Source: Bacteroidetes bacterium 47-18 (lineage in GTDB: Bacteria; Bacteroidota; Bacteroidia; Chitinophagales; Chitinophagaceae). From it: a DNA stretch of 64,000 nt. A program made the translations under genes and the position numbers. Each line of letters begins with the position of its first letter. Within the stretch, counting starts at the first letter, position 1. Positions 50,443 through 60,128 of the stretch are shown piece by piece. The notes below the pieces were generated by a model. It was not told the origin of the DNA. It worked only from the letters and a program-made list of their open reading frames with translations, and made no database searches. The stretch is taken from assembly GCA_001897155.1 (NCBI GenBank), contig MKSF01000014.1:124001-188000 (forward strand), read 5' to 3'.

Positions 50443-52602
50443 TTATTTAAGGTGCAGGTCAAAATAGTCCGTGATCTTCTGCATCAGGTGAACCCTGTCT
50501 TTGCCCAGTACATTATGCTGGTGGCCGGGATAGACAAAATAATCTGCCTGTATGCCTTTCTTCACCGATTGGTCTATGAACTTAAGGGAATGCTGCCATA
50601 CCACTACATCATCGTCCGTCCCGTGGATCAGCAGCAGATGTCCTTTCAGCTTATCCACCTTGCTGCTGAGCTCTGTCAGCTCAAACCCTTTGGGATTCTC
50701 GCCCGGGTTGCTCATATATCTTTCCGTGTACATGATCTCGTACATGCTCCAGTCTATAACAGGTCCGCCGGCAACACCCGCTTTGAATACCTCAGGATAC
50801 CGGGTCATCAGGGAAGTGGTCATAAAGCCACCGAAGCTCCACCCGTGCACGCCCAGGCGGTCCGCATCCACATAGCTTAAAGATTTAAGATAGGTCACCC
50901 CGGCAAGCTGGTCTTTCATTTCTACCTGTCCCAGTTGCTTATGGGTTGCGGATTCAAATTCAAATCCCCGGTTGCTGCTGCCCCGTCCGTCCATGGAGAA
51001 AATGATATACCCGTTCTGGGTCATATAATCGTACCACAGGTTGCCGCTTGCGGGATAGCTGTTGGTAATGAGCTGAAGGTGCGGACCATTATACAGGTAC
51101 ACGATTACCGGGTACTTTTTGCCGGGATCAAAATCGTGGGGCTTCATGAGCTTCCCGTACAGGAGGGTGCCGTCATCCGCGGTCAGCGTGACATTCTCTA
51201 CCTGCGCTGTAGCATATCCTTTGAGCTTATCTTCCGCTATCAGCAGTGTTTTTACATGTCCTTTCTGGGTGCTCAGCAGCTCTATGCTCCTGGGAGTGGT
51301 GCTGTTCTGGTAGGCGTTCAGGATATATTCTCCCCGGCTGTGTACCAGGGGTGTATGAATGCCGGGATTGTTGTCTATCTTCCTGATATTGCCGTTGGTC
51401 CAGTTGACTGCGTAAATATGGCGTTCCTTGGCATCGTCCTTGGTGGCGGTAATGATCAGCTCTTTTTCATTTTTGCGGATGCCGGCAATGTGGTTGACCA
51501 GCCAGGGGCCTTTCGTTACCTGGTTGAGCAGCCTGCCGTTCCGGTTGTAGCGGTATATGTGCATATAGCCGTCCCGCTGGCTCAGCCAGACAAATTCCTC
51601 GCTGGATATAAAGAACAGCGGGTGCTGAGGCTCTACATACTTACTGTTTTTCTCTTCAAAGAGCGTTTTGACAAACGCCCCGGTCCGCGCGTCATACTGG
51701 TTCCACTTTAAATGGTTCTGCGCACGGTTCAGCACGCCCACGTAAATATCCTTTTCATCAGGGCTCCAGCTTACATTGGTCAGGTACTGATCCCTGGGAC
51801 CTTCCACCTGGAGATACACGGTATTCCCGGAAAGAATATTATATACGCCGATGCTTACCTGGTGGGAGGTTTTCCCCGCCATAGGGTATTTGATATTTTT
51901 GGCGGCGGCGGGCGTGGTGCTCCAGTTGATCACCGGGTAATCCGCTACCATGCTTTCATCCATCCTGTAAAAGGCAATGAAATTATTACCGGGAGAGAAG
52001 AAGATGCCGTTATGGATGCCGAACTCGTTCCTGTGGACGGACTGGCCGTAGATCACGTGGGGAGTGGTGCTCTGGGCTACAGTATGCGTCTTTCCGAAGG
52101 CATCCGTCAGCAGGAGATTATTATCAATGGTATAGGCAAGCTGTTTGCAGGCCCGGTCCCAGGTGACATTGGCCGCGTTGGAGGGCAGCGTATATTGCTG
52201 TACGATCTTCCAGGCCTGCCTGGATTGCTGTTCCAGTATGTAGCGCTGGTCCTTGTAGGCAACGACCATCTGGTCATCGGTATTCCACTGGTAGGAGGGA
52301 AAAAATTTCAGGGAGTCCTTCTGAAAAAGCAGCGTATTGAGCTGTGACAGGTAGATCAGGGTGTCGGTCTGCTTGTCCGCCGGGGCATTTTGTATCAGGG
52401 CGATACTACTGCTATTACCTGCTACCTGGGTATAATGTACCGTTTTGCTGCGCCATTGGGGCTGCTTCAGATTGTCCGGCATCAGCGCTCCGCCTCTTAA
52501 GCCCAGTACTGCTTCCTCCATGGTAAACTTTTTGGCCTGGGCCATGGATTGGAAACTGGCAAGGGCAGCTAATACGATGCCAAAGGTCAGTTTTGTTGTC
52601 AT
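50443..52602 (-). CDS. dipeptidyl peptidase IV-like S9 peptidase
   Basis: A 719-residue exported serine peptidase. The signal peptide from ATG 52602 is KLTFGIVLAALASFQSMAQ; further ATGs upstream would place the signal internally. An N-terminal beta-propeller (DPPIV_N) covers about residues 80-460, e.g. FFSPGNNFIAFYRMDESMVADYP. The C-terminal hydrolase domain has nucleophile GWSFGGF (Ser589), Asp in HGTDDDVV and His in GHQHNV. It removes Xaa-Pro or Xaa-Ala dipeptides from peptides in the periplasm or at the surface. It is a single gene; the usual mammalian and Porphyromonas DPP4 length is similar. Confidence 0.93.
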   Translation of the reverse strand: MTTKLTFGIVLAALASFQSMAQAKKFTMEEAVLGLRGGALMPDNLKQPQWRSKTVHYTQVAGNSSSIALIQNAPADKQTDTLIYLSQLNTLLFQKDSLKFFPSYQWNTDDQMVVAYKDQRYILEQQSRQAWKIVQQYTLPSNAANVTWDRACKQLAYTIDNNLLLTDAFGKTHTVAQSTTPHVIYGQSVHRNEFGIHNGIFFSPGNNFIAFYRMDESMVADYPVINWSTTPAAAKNIKYPMAGKTSHQVSIGVYNILSGNTVYLQVEGPRDQYLTNVSWSPDEKDIYVGVLNRAQNHLKWNQYDARTGAFVKTLFEEKNSKYVEPQHPLFFISSEEFVWLSQRDGYMHIYRYNRNGRLLNQVTKGPWLVNHIAGIRKNEKELIITATKDDAKERHIYAVNWTNGNIRKIDNNPGIHTPLVHSRGEYILNAYQNSTTPRSIELLSTQKGHVKTLLIAEDKLKGYATAQVENVTLTADDGTLLYGKLMKPHDFDPGKKYPVIVYLYNGPHLQLITNSYPASGNLWYDYMTQNGYIIFSMDGRGSSNRGFEFESATHKQLGQVEMKDQLAGVTYLKSLSYVDADRLGVHGWSFGGFMTTSLMTRYPEVFKAGVAGGPVIDWSMYEIMYTERYMSNPGENPKGFELTELSSKVDKLKGHLLLIHGTDDDVVVWQHSLKFIDQSVKKGIQADYFVYPGHQHNVLGKDRVHLMQKITDYFDLHLK

Positions 52603-52697
52603 ATATTGTAGTTGGGATAATTGAATATATGCAAACATACTCAAAAAAGTGGTTAATATACTATGGCATGACTGGTATAATGGCGCTGTAAATGATG

Positions 52698-52726
52698 AGC
52701 CGTTGCAGCTTTAAGCTGCAACGGCT
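52698..52726 (-). terminator. hairpin after parC
   Basis: A 14-bp stem (52698-52711 with 52713-52726), AGCCGTTGCAGCTT/AAGCTGCAACGGCT, 44 bases beyond the parC stop on the minus strand. The T run is weak. Confidence 0.6.
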
Positions 52727-52769
52727 GAGTAATGGTTGTGTATTGCTGTTTCAGTAACCCTGGTATCAA

Positions 52770-55340
52770 TCAATTATCGCTGAACAGCTCCTGGACGACA
52801 GGGCCATTATCTTCGTCCTTGTTGCCGGAGGACTGTGCTGACCGCAGCTCTTCTTCGGTCAGCGGATCCGGGGTATCCAGCAAGCGTACGGACAATATCT
52901 TTTCATCCGTAAGCTTATTGCCCAGGGCCTTCCAGCCGCTGACGCCGACCTTCTCCGTAAGATCGACTTCCGTAACGACAGCGTTCGCTTTGGTCTTACC
53001 CATGCTCAGCTCCACCTGAGGTTGCGTATGGGTAGTGACGAATTCCAGCTTGTTCTTATTGCCCTCCTTAATGAACAGGAAACGTTGCTTCAATGTCTGT
53101 GTCTCGATCTGGAAACGCTTTACCGAATATTGCTTTTTATCGTTATCGAAATAAACGGCGGTGATGATGCGTTTTGGGTTGTACTTTTCCAGGAGATAAA
53201 TATCTTCCTGCTCAAAACGGTAGCTCAGGTCGCAGTCTTTCAGCTCGTAATGCCCGTCCTTATAAATGACCAGCAGCCTGTCTTCCACGTCAAAGCTGCC
53301 GATCAGGCGGCCGTAGCCGTCCGTATTGAGCCTTCCCACCTGCTCGTCATACCATATCTTAGGCGCCTCCAGGGTACTCTTGCCATGCTCCTTGAACTTC
53401 ACCTGGCGTACCGGGTATTTGGTTACCTGGTTACCGTTGGAGCTCCGGCCTTTGATACCCAGCTGTTCAAAATAATAATCGAAATTCTTGACCCTGGCGG
53501 TGCTGCCGGGTGACAGGGTGACGGTCACAACTTCTGCCTCGCCGTTGGGATTGGCGGTAAGATACATCACCTTGCTACCTTTGCTGCCTTTGGTCAGGTC
53601 ATACTCCTTATCGCGGGTGATGCCCGTAACATTGAAGCGCTTGGCATATACGATGCCCGTGGCCCCGTCCATATACATCATATTATAAGTGGTACGGTCA
53701 TCATTCTTACGGAATACGTCCACATGGATAATATCCTTGCCCACGAACGATTTGTCGCTGACCTTTGTCACCAGCATGGTGCCGTCCTTCCGGAAGACGA
53801 TGATATTGTCAATATCGGAGCAGTCCGTAACAAATTCATCCTTTTTCAGCCCGGTGCCCACAAATCCTTCTTTCCGGTTGACATACAACTTGGCATTGGC
53901 TATCGCTACCTTGGTGGCCTGTATGGTATCGAATACCCTGATCTCGGTTTTCCGTTCTTTCCCGGCGCCGTACTTTTTCAGCAGCCCGGTATAATAATCT
54001 ATGGTGAAATCCACGATATGCTCCATATGGTGACGGGTCTGCTCAATGGCAGCCTCCACGCCTTTGATATGCTCATCCGCTTTGAAAGCGTCATACTTGG
54101 AGATACGCTTGATCCGTATTTCGGTGAGCCTTGTGATATCCTCTTCGCTTACCGTTCTCCGTAATAATTTCTTGAAAGGATCCAGGCCTTTATCTATAGC
54201 CTTTAAGACGCCTTCCCAGGTGGTCTCTTCCTCTATATCGTGGTAGATCCTGTTCTCAATGAAGATCTTTTCAAGAGAAGAATAGTGCCAGTCGCTTTCC
54301 AGCTCTTCCAGCTTTATTTCCAGCTCTTTGTAAAGCAGGTCGCGCGTGTTGTCTGCAGACCTTTTCAATAAATGCTTCACACTGACGAACCGGGGCCTTT
54401 CCTCTTCAATGATACAGGCATTGGGAGAGATGGATACCTCGCAATCGGTAAAGGCATATAAGGCGTCTATGGTCTGGTCGGTAGAGACCCCGGGAGCCAG
54501 CTGTATGGCCAGCTCCACTTCCTGGGCGGTATTGTCCGTAACGCTTTTGATCTTTATCTTGCCGGAATCATTGGCCTTAAGGATGGAATCTACCAGTTGC
54601 TGCGTGGTAATGCCGTAAGGAACGGATTTGATCAGCAGCGTTTTTTTATCCAGCTCTTCTATATGCACCCTCACCCTTACCTTGCCGCCACGCTGACCGT
54701 CATTATAGCCGGAAACATCTATGCTGCCGCCTGTAAGGAAGTCAGGATATAATTCAAAGGAGCGTCCTTTCAGGTATTTAATGGAGCAATCTATCAGCTC
54801 GCAGAAATTATGCGGCAATATCTTGGTGGAGAGTCCCACCGCAATGCCTTCGGCTCCCTGTGCCAGCAGGAGGGGAAACTTTACAGGCAGCGTTACCGGC
54901 TCGTTCTTACGGCCGTCATAGCTCAGTTGCCACAGCGTGGTCTTATTATTAAAAGCTATATCCAGCGCAAATTTGGACAGGCGGGCTTCAATATAACGGG
55001 ATGCTGCGGCAGGATCGCCGGTTCTTACGTCCCCCCAGTTTCCCTGGGTCTCTATCAGGAGGTCCTTCTGGCCCAGCGTGATGATGGCATCGCCGATGGA
55101 CTGGTCGCCGTGGGGGTGATACTGCATGGTCTGACCTATGACGTTGGCCACTTTATTGAACCGGCCGTCATCCATTTCCTTCATGGAGTGAAGGATCCGT
55201 CGCTGTACGGGCTTCAGTCCGTCTTCTATCGCAGGTACCGCTCTTTCGAGTATCACATAGCTTGCGTATTCCAGGAACCAGTTCTCGTACAGCTTATTGA
55301 TACCCGGGGCATTTCCCGTATGATGATTTTGCTCTTCCAT
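52770..55340 (-). CDS. parC: DNA topoisomerase IV subunit A (GyrA/ParC type)
   Basis: An 856-residue type IIA topoisomerase cleavage subunit. The opening YENWFLEYASYVILERAVPAIEDGLKPVQRRIL, the QYHPHGDQSIGDAI QRDR-like stretch, and AASRYIEAR with catalytic Tyr116 are typical. A C-terminal beta-pinwheel region follows about residue 500 with imperfect blades (KKDEFVTDCSDIDNIIVFRKDG). Domain order and the HPHGDQSIGD form fit the Bacteroidota ParC rather than GyrA, but no ParE is next to it. The last 30 residues are acidic and low in complexity. It decatenates chromosomes, with an MFS gene and topA just upstream. Confidence 0.88.
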   Translation of the reverse strand: MEEQNHHTGNAPGINKLYENWFLEYASYVILERAVPAIEDGLKPVQRRILHSMKEMDDGRFNKVANVIGQTMQYHPHGDQSIGDAIITLGQKDLLIETQGNWGDVRTGDPAAASRYIEARLSKFALDIAFNNKTTLWQLSYDGRKNEPVTLPVKFPLLLAQGAEGIAVGLSTKILPHNFCELIDCSIKYLKGRSFELYPDFLTGGSIDVSGYNDGQRGGKVRVRVHIEELDKKTLLIKSVPYGITTQQLVDSILKANDSGKIKIKSVTDNTAQEVELAIQLAPGVSTDQTIDALYAFTDCEVSISPNACIIEEERPRFVSVKHLLKRSADNTRDLLYKELEIKLEELESDWHYSSLEKIFIENRIYHDIEEETTWEGVLKAIDKGLDPFKKLLRRTVSEEDITRLTEIRIKRISKYDAFKADEHIKGVEAAIEQTRHHMEHIVDFTIDYYTGLLKKYGAGKERKTEIRVFDTIQATKVAIANAKLYVNRKEGFVGTGLKKDEFVTDCSDIDNIIVFRKDGTMLVTKVSDKSFVGKDIIHVDVFRKNDDRTTYNMMYMDGATGIVYAKRFNVTGITRDKEYDLTKGSKGSKVMYLTANPNGEAEVVTVTLSPGSTARVKNFDYYFEQLGIKGRSSNGNQVTKYPVRQVKFKEHGKSTLEAPKIWYDEQVGRLNTDGYGRLIGSFDVEDRLLVIYKDGHYELKDCDLSYRFEQEDIYLLEKYNPKRIITAVYFDNDKKQYSVKRFQIETQTLKQRFLFIKEGNKNKLEFVTTHTQPQVELSMGKTKANAVVTEVDLTEKVGVSGWKALGNKLTDEKILSVRLLDTPDPLTEEELRSAQSSGNKDEDNGPVVQELFSDN

Positions 55341-55382
55341 ACACTCTTCTCTTTATTTAAATGGTCCGCAAATTTAAAAAAA

Positions 55383-56618
55383 TTAAATTTCCTTTTCTTT
55401 TTGCTGTAATGCCCGTGTGTTTTTCAGGAACGGTATTACAAAGGCCGTCGCGATGATCATGAATATGAACCCTACAATATAAGGCATGCCGGGAAATTCG
55501 AAATAAGCGTTCTTGCCTGAAAAATGGTTGAATAGATTCAGCATCAGCAGGGGACCGAAAACGGTAGCGATGCTCATGACCCCGGTAATGGCGCCCTGCA
55601 ATTCTCCCTGCCCGTTGGGCGGCGTCTGCCCGGACATAATACCCTGCAGCGAAGGGCCGGCAATACCGCCTAGGCAATAGGGTATACAGATAAGGTACAT
55701 CATCCAGCCTTCGGAGGCAAAGGCAAACAACACCAGTCCCAGGCTGTAAAAAGCGGTGCCTATCAGTATAGAAGAGATATTGCCCCATTTTTTGAGCGTC
55801 CAGCGGATCAGGAGGCCGTTCACCAGCATAGAGAGCACACCTACCACTGCCAGTGAGATGCCTATGGTCCTTTCGTTCCAGTGAAACTTGTACTTGGTAT
55901 AATACGGCCAGGTGGACTGCACCGCGTAGGAGGCCATATACAGGCAGAACAGCGTAATAGCCAGCTTGGAGACCACCGGGTGCTTCCTCAGGTTGATAAT
56001 GGAATTAAAAGGATTGGACCTTGCCCAGCTGAAATCCCTCCTGTTCTCCTGCTTTAAGGATTCTGGCAGGATGAAAATGCCGTATAGCAGGTTCAGCAGG
56101 GTAATAGCTGCCGATACGATGAAGGGAGCCCTTGACGAATAATCGGCCGCCACACCTCCTATGACAGGACCTATGATAAAGCCAAGTCCGAAGGCCACGC
56201 CTACCAGCCCGAAATTCTGTGTCCTTTTTTCCGGCGTCGATACATCCGCTATATAAGCGTTGGCGGTGGTCAGCGATGCGCCCGATATCCCGGACAGGAA
56301 CCTGCCCGCCAGCAGCCAGCCGAAAGTCGGGGCAAAGATCAGCAGCACATAATTGATGCACATACCCAGCAGGGATAACAGGAGTACCGGTCTTCTGCCG
56401 AACTTGTCGCTCAGCCCGCCCATAATAGGGGAGAAGATGAATTGCATGATGGCATAGCTGACCATCAGCAGGGAGCCGTAATGGGAAGCCTCGCTGATAT
56501 CTCCCCCGATCAGCTCCTCTATAAGCGTAGGCATTACGGGTATGATGACTGCCATACCGATGATATCGATCAGCACGGTCAGGAATATGAAGAAAATAGC
56601 GGAATTGTAATTTTTCAT
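55383..56618 (-). CDS. MFS transporter, TetA/TCR-type
   Basis: A 411-residue 12-helix major facilitator transporter. Loop 2-3 motif A is GGLSDKFGRRPVLLLSL; motif C-like LSGISGASLTTANAYIADVSTPEKR and GLGFIIGPVIGG follow, as in tetracycline-type drug/proton antiporters. ATG 56618 starts MKNYNSAIFFIFLTVLIDIIG, a normal first helix; an upstream TTG/ATG at 56639 is less likely. The substrate is unknown; it may export drugs or metabolites. It sits between parC and topA and is divergent from topA. Confidence 0.9.
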   Translation of the reverse strand: MKNYNSAIFFIFLTVLIDIIGMAVIIPVMPTLIEELIGGDISEASHYGSLLMVSYAIMQFIFSPIMGGLSDKFGRRPVLLLSLLGMCINYVLLIFAPTFGWLLAGRFLSGISGASLTTANAYIADVSTPEKRTQNFGLVGVAFGLGFIIGPVIGGVAADYSSRAPFIVSAAITLLNLLYGIFILPESLKQENRRDFSWARSNPFNSIINLRKHPVVSKLAITLFCLYMASYAVQSTWPYYTKYKFHWNERTIGISLAVVGVLSMLVNGLLIRWTLKKWGNISSILIGTAFYSLGLVLFAFASEGWMMYLICIPYCLGGIAGPSLQGIMSGQTPPNGQGELQGAITGVMSIATVFGPLLMLNLFNHFSGKNAYFEFPGMPYIVGFIFMIIATAFVIPFLKNTRALQQKEKEI

Positions 56619-56744
56619 ATATAGCTTAAAAGTCAGCAAAATTACTATTATCTCCGGAGTTATAATTTAATTCCTGCATAAATAATGCTTGCCGCGGGGC
56701 TATTAATAAATGATATAATTTATTTGTATTATAATATATCAGAT

Positions 56745-56774
56745 TTGTACAGAAAAAATGTATGCTTACATTTG
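56745..56774 (+). promoter_or_regulatory. topA promoter
   Basis: TTG at 56745-56747 and TACATTTG at 56767-56774, 19 bases apart. It is the same -7 word and spacing as the Lrp operon promoter, with a leader of about 45 bases before topA. Confidence 0.6.
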
Positions 56775-56825
56775 CAATGATTTTGTCTGGCAAAATCTAT
56801 GTTAATTACGAGCTAAAATACCAAT

Positions 56826-59429
56826 ATGGGAAAGAATCTCTTAATAGTGGAGTCTCCTGCCAAAGCGAAGACGATAGAGAAATACTTAGGTAAAGAGTTT
56901 GAAGTGAAGTCCAGCTTCGGGCATATAAGAGACCTGGAAAAAGAGGGGATGGGCATAGATATAGAGAATGGCTTTGAGCCCAGCTATACGGTGTCGGAAG
57001 ACAAGCGGAAGGTCGTACAGGAGCTGAAGCAGAAAGCCAAGGGCGCAAAGGAAGTATGGCTCGCAACGGATGAGGACCGGGAAGGAGAAGCCATAAGCTG
57101 GCATTTGTGCGAGGTGCTGGGACTGGACCCCCGTCATACCAAAAGAATTGTATTTCATGAAATTACCAAGCCGGCTATCCAGAAGGCCGTAGCCAGCCCC
57201 AGGACCGTCAATATGGACCTGGTGGACGCGCAGCAGGCCCGTAGGGTGCTGGACAGGCTGGTAGGCTTCGAGATATCTCCCGTACTGTGGCGTAAGCTGA
57301 GCGGCGGCAGCAGCCTGTCCGCCGGAAGGGTGCAGTCGGTGGCTGTAAAGCTGATCGTGGAAAGAGAGCGGGAGATCAACCAGTTCAGATCCGTCAGCGA
57401 TTACAGGATAGAGGCCCGTTTTGCCGGCACCGCTGCCAGGCAGACCCCCTTCAAGGCGGAAGGGGCCAGAAAGAAGACGCAGGCCGACGCGGAAGCATTC
57501 CTGGACAGTTGTAAGCAGGCGCAGTATACCGTATCTGATGTGCAGGTAAAGCCCGCCAAGAAATCGCCGGCTCCGCCCTTCACCACATCAACGCTGCAGC
57601 AGGAAGCCAGCAGGAAGCTCGGCATGTCCGTATCGCGTACGATGAGGGTTGCGCAAAGCCTGTATGAGAACGGGTATATTACCTATATGCGTACGGATTC
57701 TGTAAACCTTTCTGATACCGCCCTGGAAAACGCCCGTGGCGCCATTACCCGCCAGTTTGGCGAGCAATACCACCAGCAGCGCAGGTTCCAGACCAAGAAC
57801 CAGTCGGCACAGGAAGCGCACGAAGCGATCCGGCCTACAGACCTCAACGTGGCGCATATCAGCGACCCGGACGGCTACCGTTTATACGACCTGATATGGA
57901 AGCGTACCATAGCCAGTCAGATGGCGGACGCGCAACTGGAAAAAACAACCGTTAAGATCAATATATCCACCAATAACGAGCAGCTTACCGCCCAGGGTGA
58001 GGTGATCAAGTTTGACGGGTTCCTTAAAGTATATATAGAGAGCAGCGATGAGGAGCCGGAAGATGATAACAACCCGGTATTGCCTGCTATGCGTATAGGA
58101 GAGCAGCTGAACCTGGATTACCTGAAAGCGACAGAACGCTTTTCCCGTCCCGCGCCGCGGTACACGGAGGCCTCGCTGGTGAAAAAGCTGGAAGAGCTCG
58201 GCATAGGCCGTCCTTCCACCTATGCGCCTACCATCAGCACCATTCAGCAACGGAATTACGTGGAAAGAAGGGAGCTGGAAGGTACGAAGCGCAGCTATAA
58301 TATCCTGACATTGCAAAACGACCGCCTGCAGAAAGATACCGCCACGGAGATCACGGGCGCGGATAAGAATAAATTATTTCCTACCGACCTCGGTATGGTG
58401 GTGACGGACTTCCTGAGCATGCACTTCACGCAGATCATGGATTACGGCTTCACCGCGAATATCGAAAACCAGTTCGATAATATCGCCCGTGGGAAAGAGG
58501 ATTGGAAAGCTACTATTAAGGAATTCTACTATCCTTTTCACGAAACGGTGAAGGAAACCATGGAAACGGCAGAGAGGGCGAAAGGTGAGCATATCCTGGG
58601 TACGGATCCGCAATCCGGCAAGCAGGTGGTGGCCCGCCTGGGCCGCTTCGGCCCGATGGTGCAGATAGGCTCCAATGAGGATGAGGAAACGCCACGCTTT
58701 GCTTCCCTGCGTAAGAACCAGAGCATAGAGACCATTACGCTGGAAGAGGCGCTGGATCTGTTTAAGCTGCCTATGGACCTGGGACAGTATGAAGGTCAGG
58801 ATGTCAGCGTAGGTATAGGGCGCTTCGGGCCGTATGTAAAGTATGGTGAAACCTTTATATCCCTTCCCAAGGGAGAGGACCCGCTGACGGTAGATATGGA
58901 CAGGGCCATAGCTGTGATCCGTGAGAAGGAACTGGCAGATGCGCCTATCGGCTCTTTTAAAGGGGAACCCGTAACGAAGGGCAAAGGAAGGTTCGGGCCT
59001 TTTATCAGGTATAAGGACCTGTTCATCAATGTACCCAAGGCCTATGATTTTGATCATCTCAGCCAGCAGGACATAAACGAGCTGATCGAGAAAAAGCTGG
59101 ATAAGGAAGCCAACCGCTATATCGCGCAGTGGGAAGATGAAAAGATCGCTATAGAGAACGGCAGATGGGGCCCCTTTGTCAGGTTCGGCAAGCAAATGCT
59201 GAAGCTCGGCAGGAAAGTGGACGGAGAGAAATATACGGCAGAAGACCTGAAGGATATAGACCTGGAAACCGTGAAAGCGATGATAAAGGAGCAGGTGCCG
59301 GACGCTTTTGAGAAGAAAAAGGCGGCTGCTAAGAAGAAAACCGCCGCTAAGAAAAGTGCGGCTAAAAAGACCGCAGTAAAGAAGAGCACGGCTAAAAAGA
59401 CCGCCGCTAAAAAAACTAAGAAATCATAA
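56826..59429 (+). CDS. topA: DNA topoisomerase I
   Basis: An 867-residue type IA topoisomerase that relaxes negative supercoils. The TOPRIM start is KNLLIVESPAKAKTIEKYLG with acidic ATDEDREGEAISWH. The active-site strand ITYMRTDS has Tyr287, preceded by GRVQSVAVKLIVEREREI. The C-terminal part holds several GRFGP-type repeats of the Topo_C_Rpt kind (LGRFGPMVQIG, IGRFGPYVKYG, KGRFGPFIRYKD, NGRWGPFVRFG) instead of zinc fingers. A 35-residue Lys/Ala histone-H1-like tail follows (AAKKKTAAKKSAAKK...), common in Bacteroidota. The stop codon is the first arm of its terminator. Confidence 0.97.
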   Translation: MGKNLLIVESPAKAKTIEKYLGKEFEVKSSFGHIRDLEKEGMGIDIENGFEPSYTVSEDKRKVVQELKQKAKGAKEVWLATDEDREGEAISWHLCEVLGLDPRHTKRIVFHEITKPAIQKAVASPRTVNMDLVDAQQARRVLDRLVGFEISPVLWRKLSGGSSLSAGRVQSVAVKLIVEREREINQFRSVSDYRIEARFAGTAARQTPFKAEGARKKTQADAEAFLDSCKQAQYTVSDVQVKPAKKSPAPPFTTSTLQQEASRKLGMSVSRTMRVAQSLYENGYITYMRTDSVNLSDTALENARGAITRQFGEQYHQQRRFQTKNQSAQEAHEAIRPTDLNVAHISDPDGYRLYDLIWKRTIASQMADAQLEKTTVKINISTNNEQLTAQGEVIKFDGFLKVYIESSDEEPEDDNNPVLPAMRIGEQLNLDYLKATERFSRPAPRYTEASLVKKLEELGIGRPSTYAPTISTIQQRNYVERRELEGTKRSYNILTLQNDRLQKDTATEITGADKNKLFPTDLGMVVTDFLSMHFTQIMDYGFTANIENQFDNIARGKEDWKATIKEFYYPFHETVKETMETAERAKGEHILGTDPQSGKQVVARLGRFGPMVQIGSNEDEETPRFASLRKNQSIETITLEEALDLFKLPMDLGQYEGQDVSVGIGRFGPYVKYGETFISLPKGEDPLTVDMDRAIAVIREKELADAPIGSFKGEPVTKGKGRFGPFIRYKDLFINVPKAYDFDHLSQQDINELIEKKLDKEANRYIAQWEDEKIAIENGRWGPFVRFGKQMLKLGRKVDGEKYTAEDLKDIDLETVKAMIKEQVPDAFEKKKAAAKKKTAAKKSAAKKTAVKKSTAKKTAAKKTKKS

Positions 59430-59461
59430 TCAAAACGCCGGTATATACCGGCGTTTTGATT
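59428..59461 (+). terminator. topA terminator, overlapping the stop codon
   Basis: A 16-bp stem (59428-59443 with 59446-59461), AATCAAAACGCCGGTA and its complement. It begins within the TAA stop codon (59427-59429) and ends in T residues. Confidence 0.85.
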
Positions 59462-59700
59462 TACATACTAAGGAGGAATGGCACGAGGCACCATTATTTC
59501 CCGTAATACAGAATGCTGTCCCAAAAGGTCGTCATTGCGGGCGAAATGCAGTGAAGTCGGGAACTATTCCCAGCGAGGATGCATCTGCTGGTTGTAAGTC
59601 ACTGACCATGAGATTGCTCCATTCCGCTACGCTCGAAAAGACACTAAGATGCTTTTTAGACACTCTCTTTTATAATATGGTGTTGCCCTGGCTGTGGCGT

Positions 59701-59741
59701 GTCGCTATTCCGAACGGCTGTGAGGCATCGCTTATGCCCCG
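59701..59741 (+). repeat. dispersed intergenic repeat, family 2, copy C (short)
   Basis: GTCGCTATTCCGAACGGCTG then TGAGGCATCGCTTATGCCCC. It matches the first half of the other copies but lacks the CTTTGTTTCCTATATA block. Confidence 0.65.
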
Positions 59742-59777
59742 TTGGCAGCGCATCTATACCTGGATAGTTATAAAGCA

Positions 59778-59810
59778 AAAGGAGGAGATGGGGTTAGCAT
59801 CTCCTCCTTT
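59778..59810. terminator. orphan terminator-like hairpin
   Basis: A 13-bp stem (59778-59790 with 59798-59810), AAAGGAGGAGATG/CATCTCCTCCTTT, ending in T residues. No gene ends directly before it. It could mark the end of a lost gene or of a non-coding transcript. Confidence 0.5.
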
Positions 59811-59929
59811 AATAAGATTTAGTGACTATCTGCTTACAGTCAACAACCTTTTATACGGATACGCCTCGCTGAGCAATGTCCTCTATGAAGCTCAGATACC
59901 CCTTTAGCTTTATAAAGGTGGGGGTTCTG

Positions 59930-60030
59930 GTCATTCCGAACGGATGTGAGAAATCTCTTATGCGGCTTAGTAGTATCCCAGACCTGTCATATAATGGCTT
60001 TGTTTCCTATATATAGATAGTCAGTTGAGG
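59930..60030 (+). repeat. dispersed intergenic repeat, family 2, copy D
   Basis: GTCATTCCGAACGGATGTGA, then GAAATCTCTTATG and CTTTGTTTCCTATATATAGA with TAGTCAGTT. This copy has about 25 extra bases between the blocks compared with the 26.5 kb copy. Confidence 0.8.
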
Positions 60031-60047
60031 TTTTATGCAGACCGTAT

Positions 60048-60076
60048 GGTTCGGCGGCAAACCATGCCGCCGAACC
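60048..60076 (-). terminator. hairpin after the class I aminotransferase
   Basis: A 12-bp stem (60048-60059 with 60065-60076), GGTTCGGCGGCA/TGCCGCCGAACC, 53 bases beyond the aminotransferase stop on the minus strand. There is no clear T run. Confidence 0.6.
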
Positions 60077-60128
60077 AGTAATACCAGTAAGTATATATTC
60101 AGTAAGATGATCCTGAGGATACCCGGGA

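Larger units (their letters stand above)
59462..60128. other. 667-base non-coding interval with dispersed repeats and hairpins
   Basis: No credible gene; a 118-codon frame (59551-59907) runs through repeats. Features seen are a GTCATTGCGGGCGAAATG-type repeat at about 59532, family 2 copies C (59701) and D (59930), a free-standing hairpin at 59778-59810 and the aminotransferase terminator at 60048-60076. Confidence 0.6.

Noticed and set aside
59551-59907. 118-codon open frame after topA
   Set aside because: Crosses two dispersed repeats and a terminator hairpin; no domain and no promoter.
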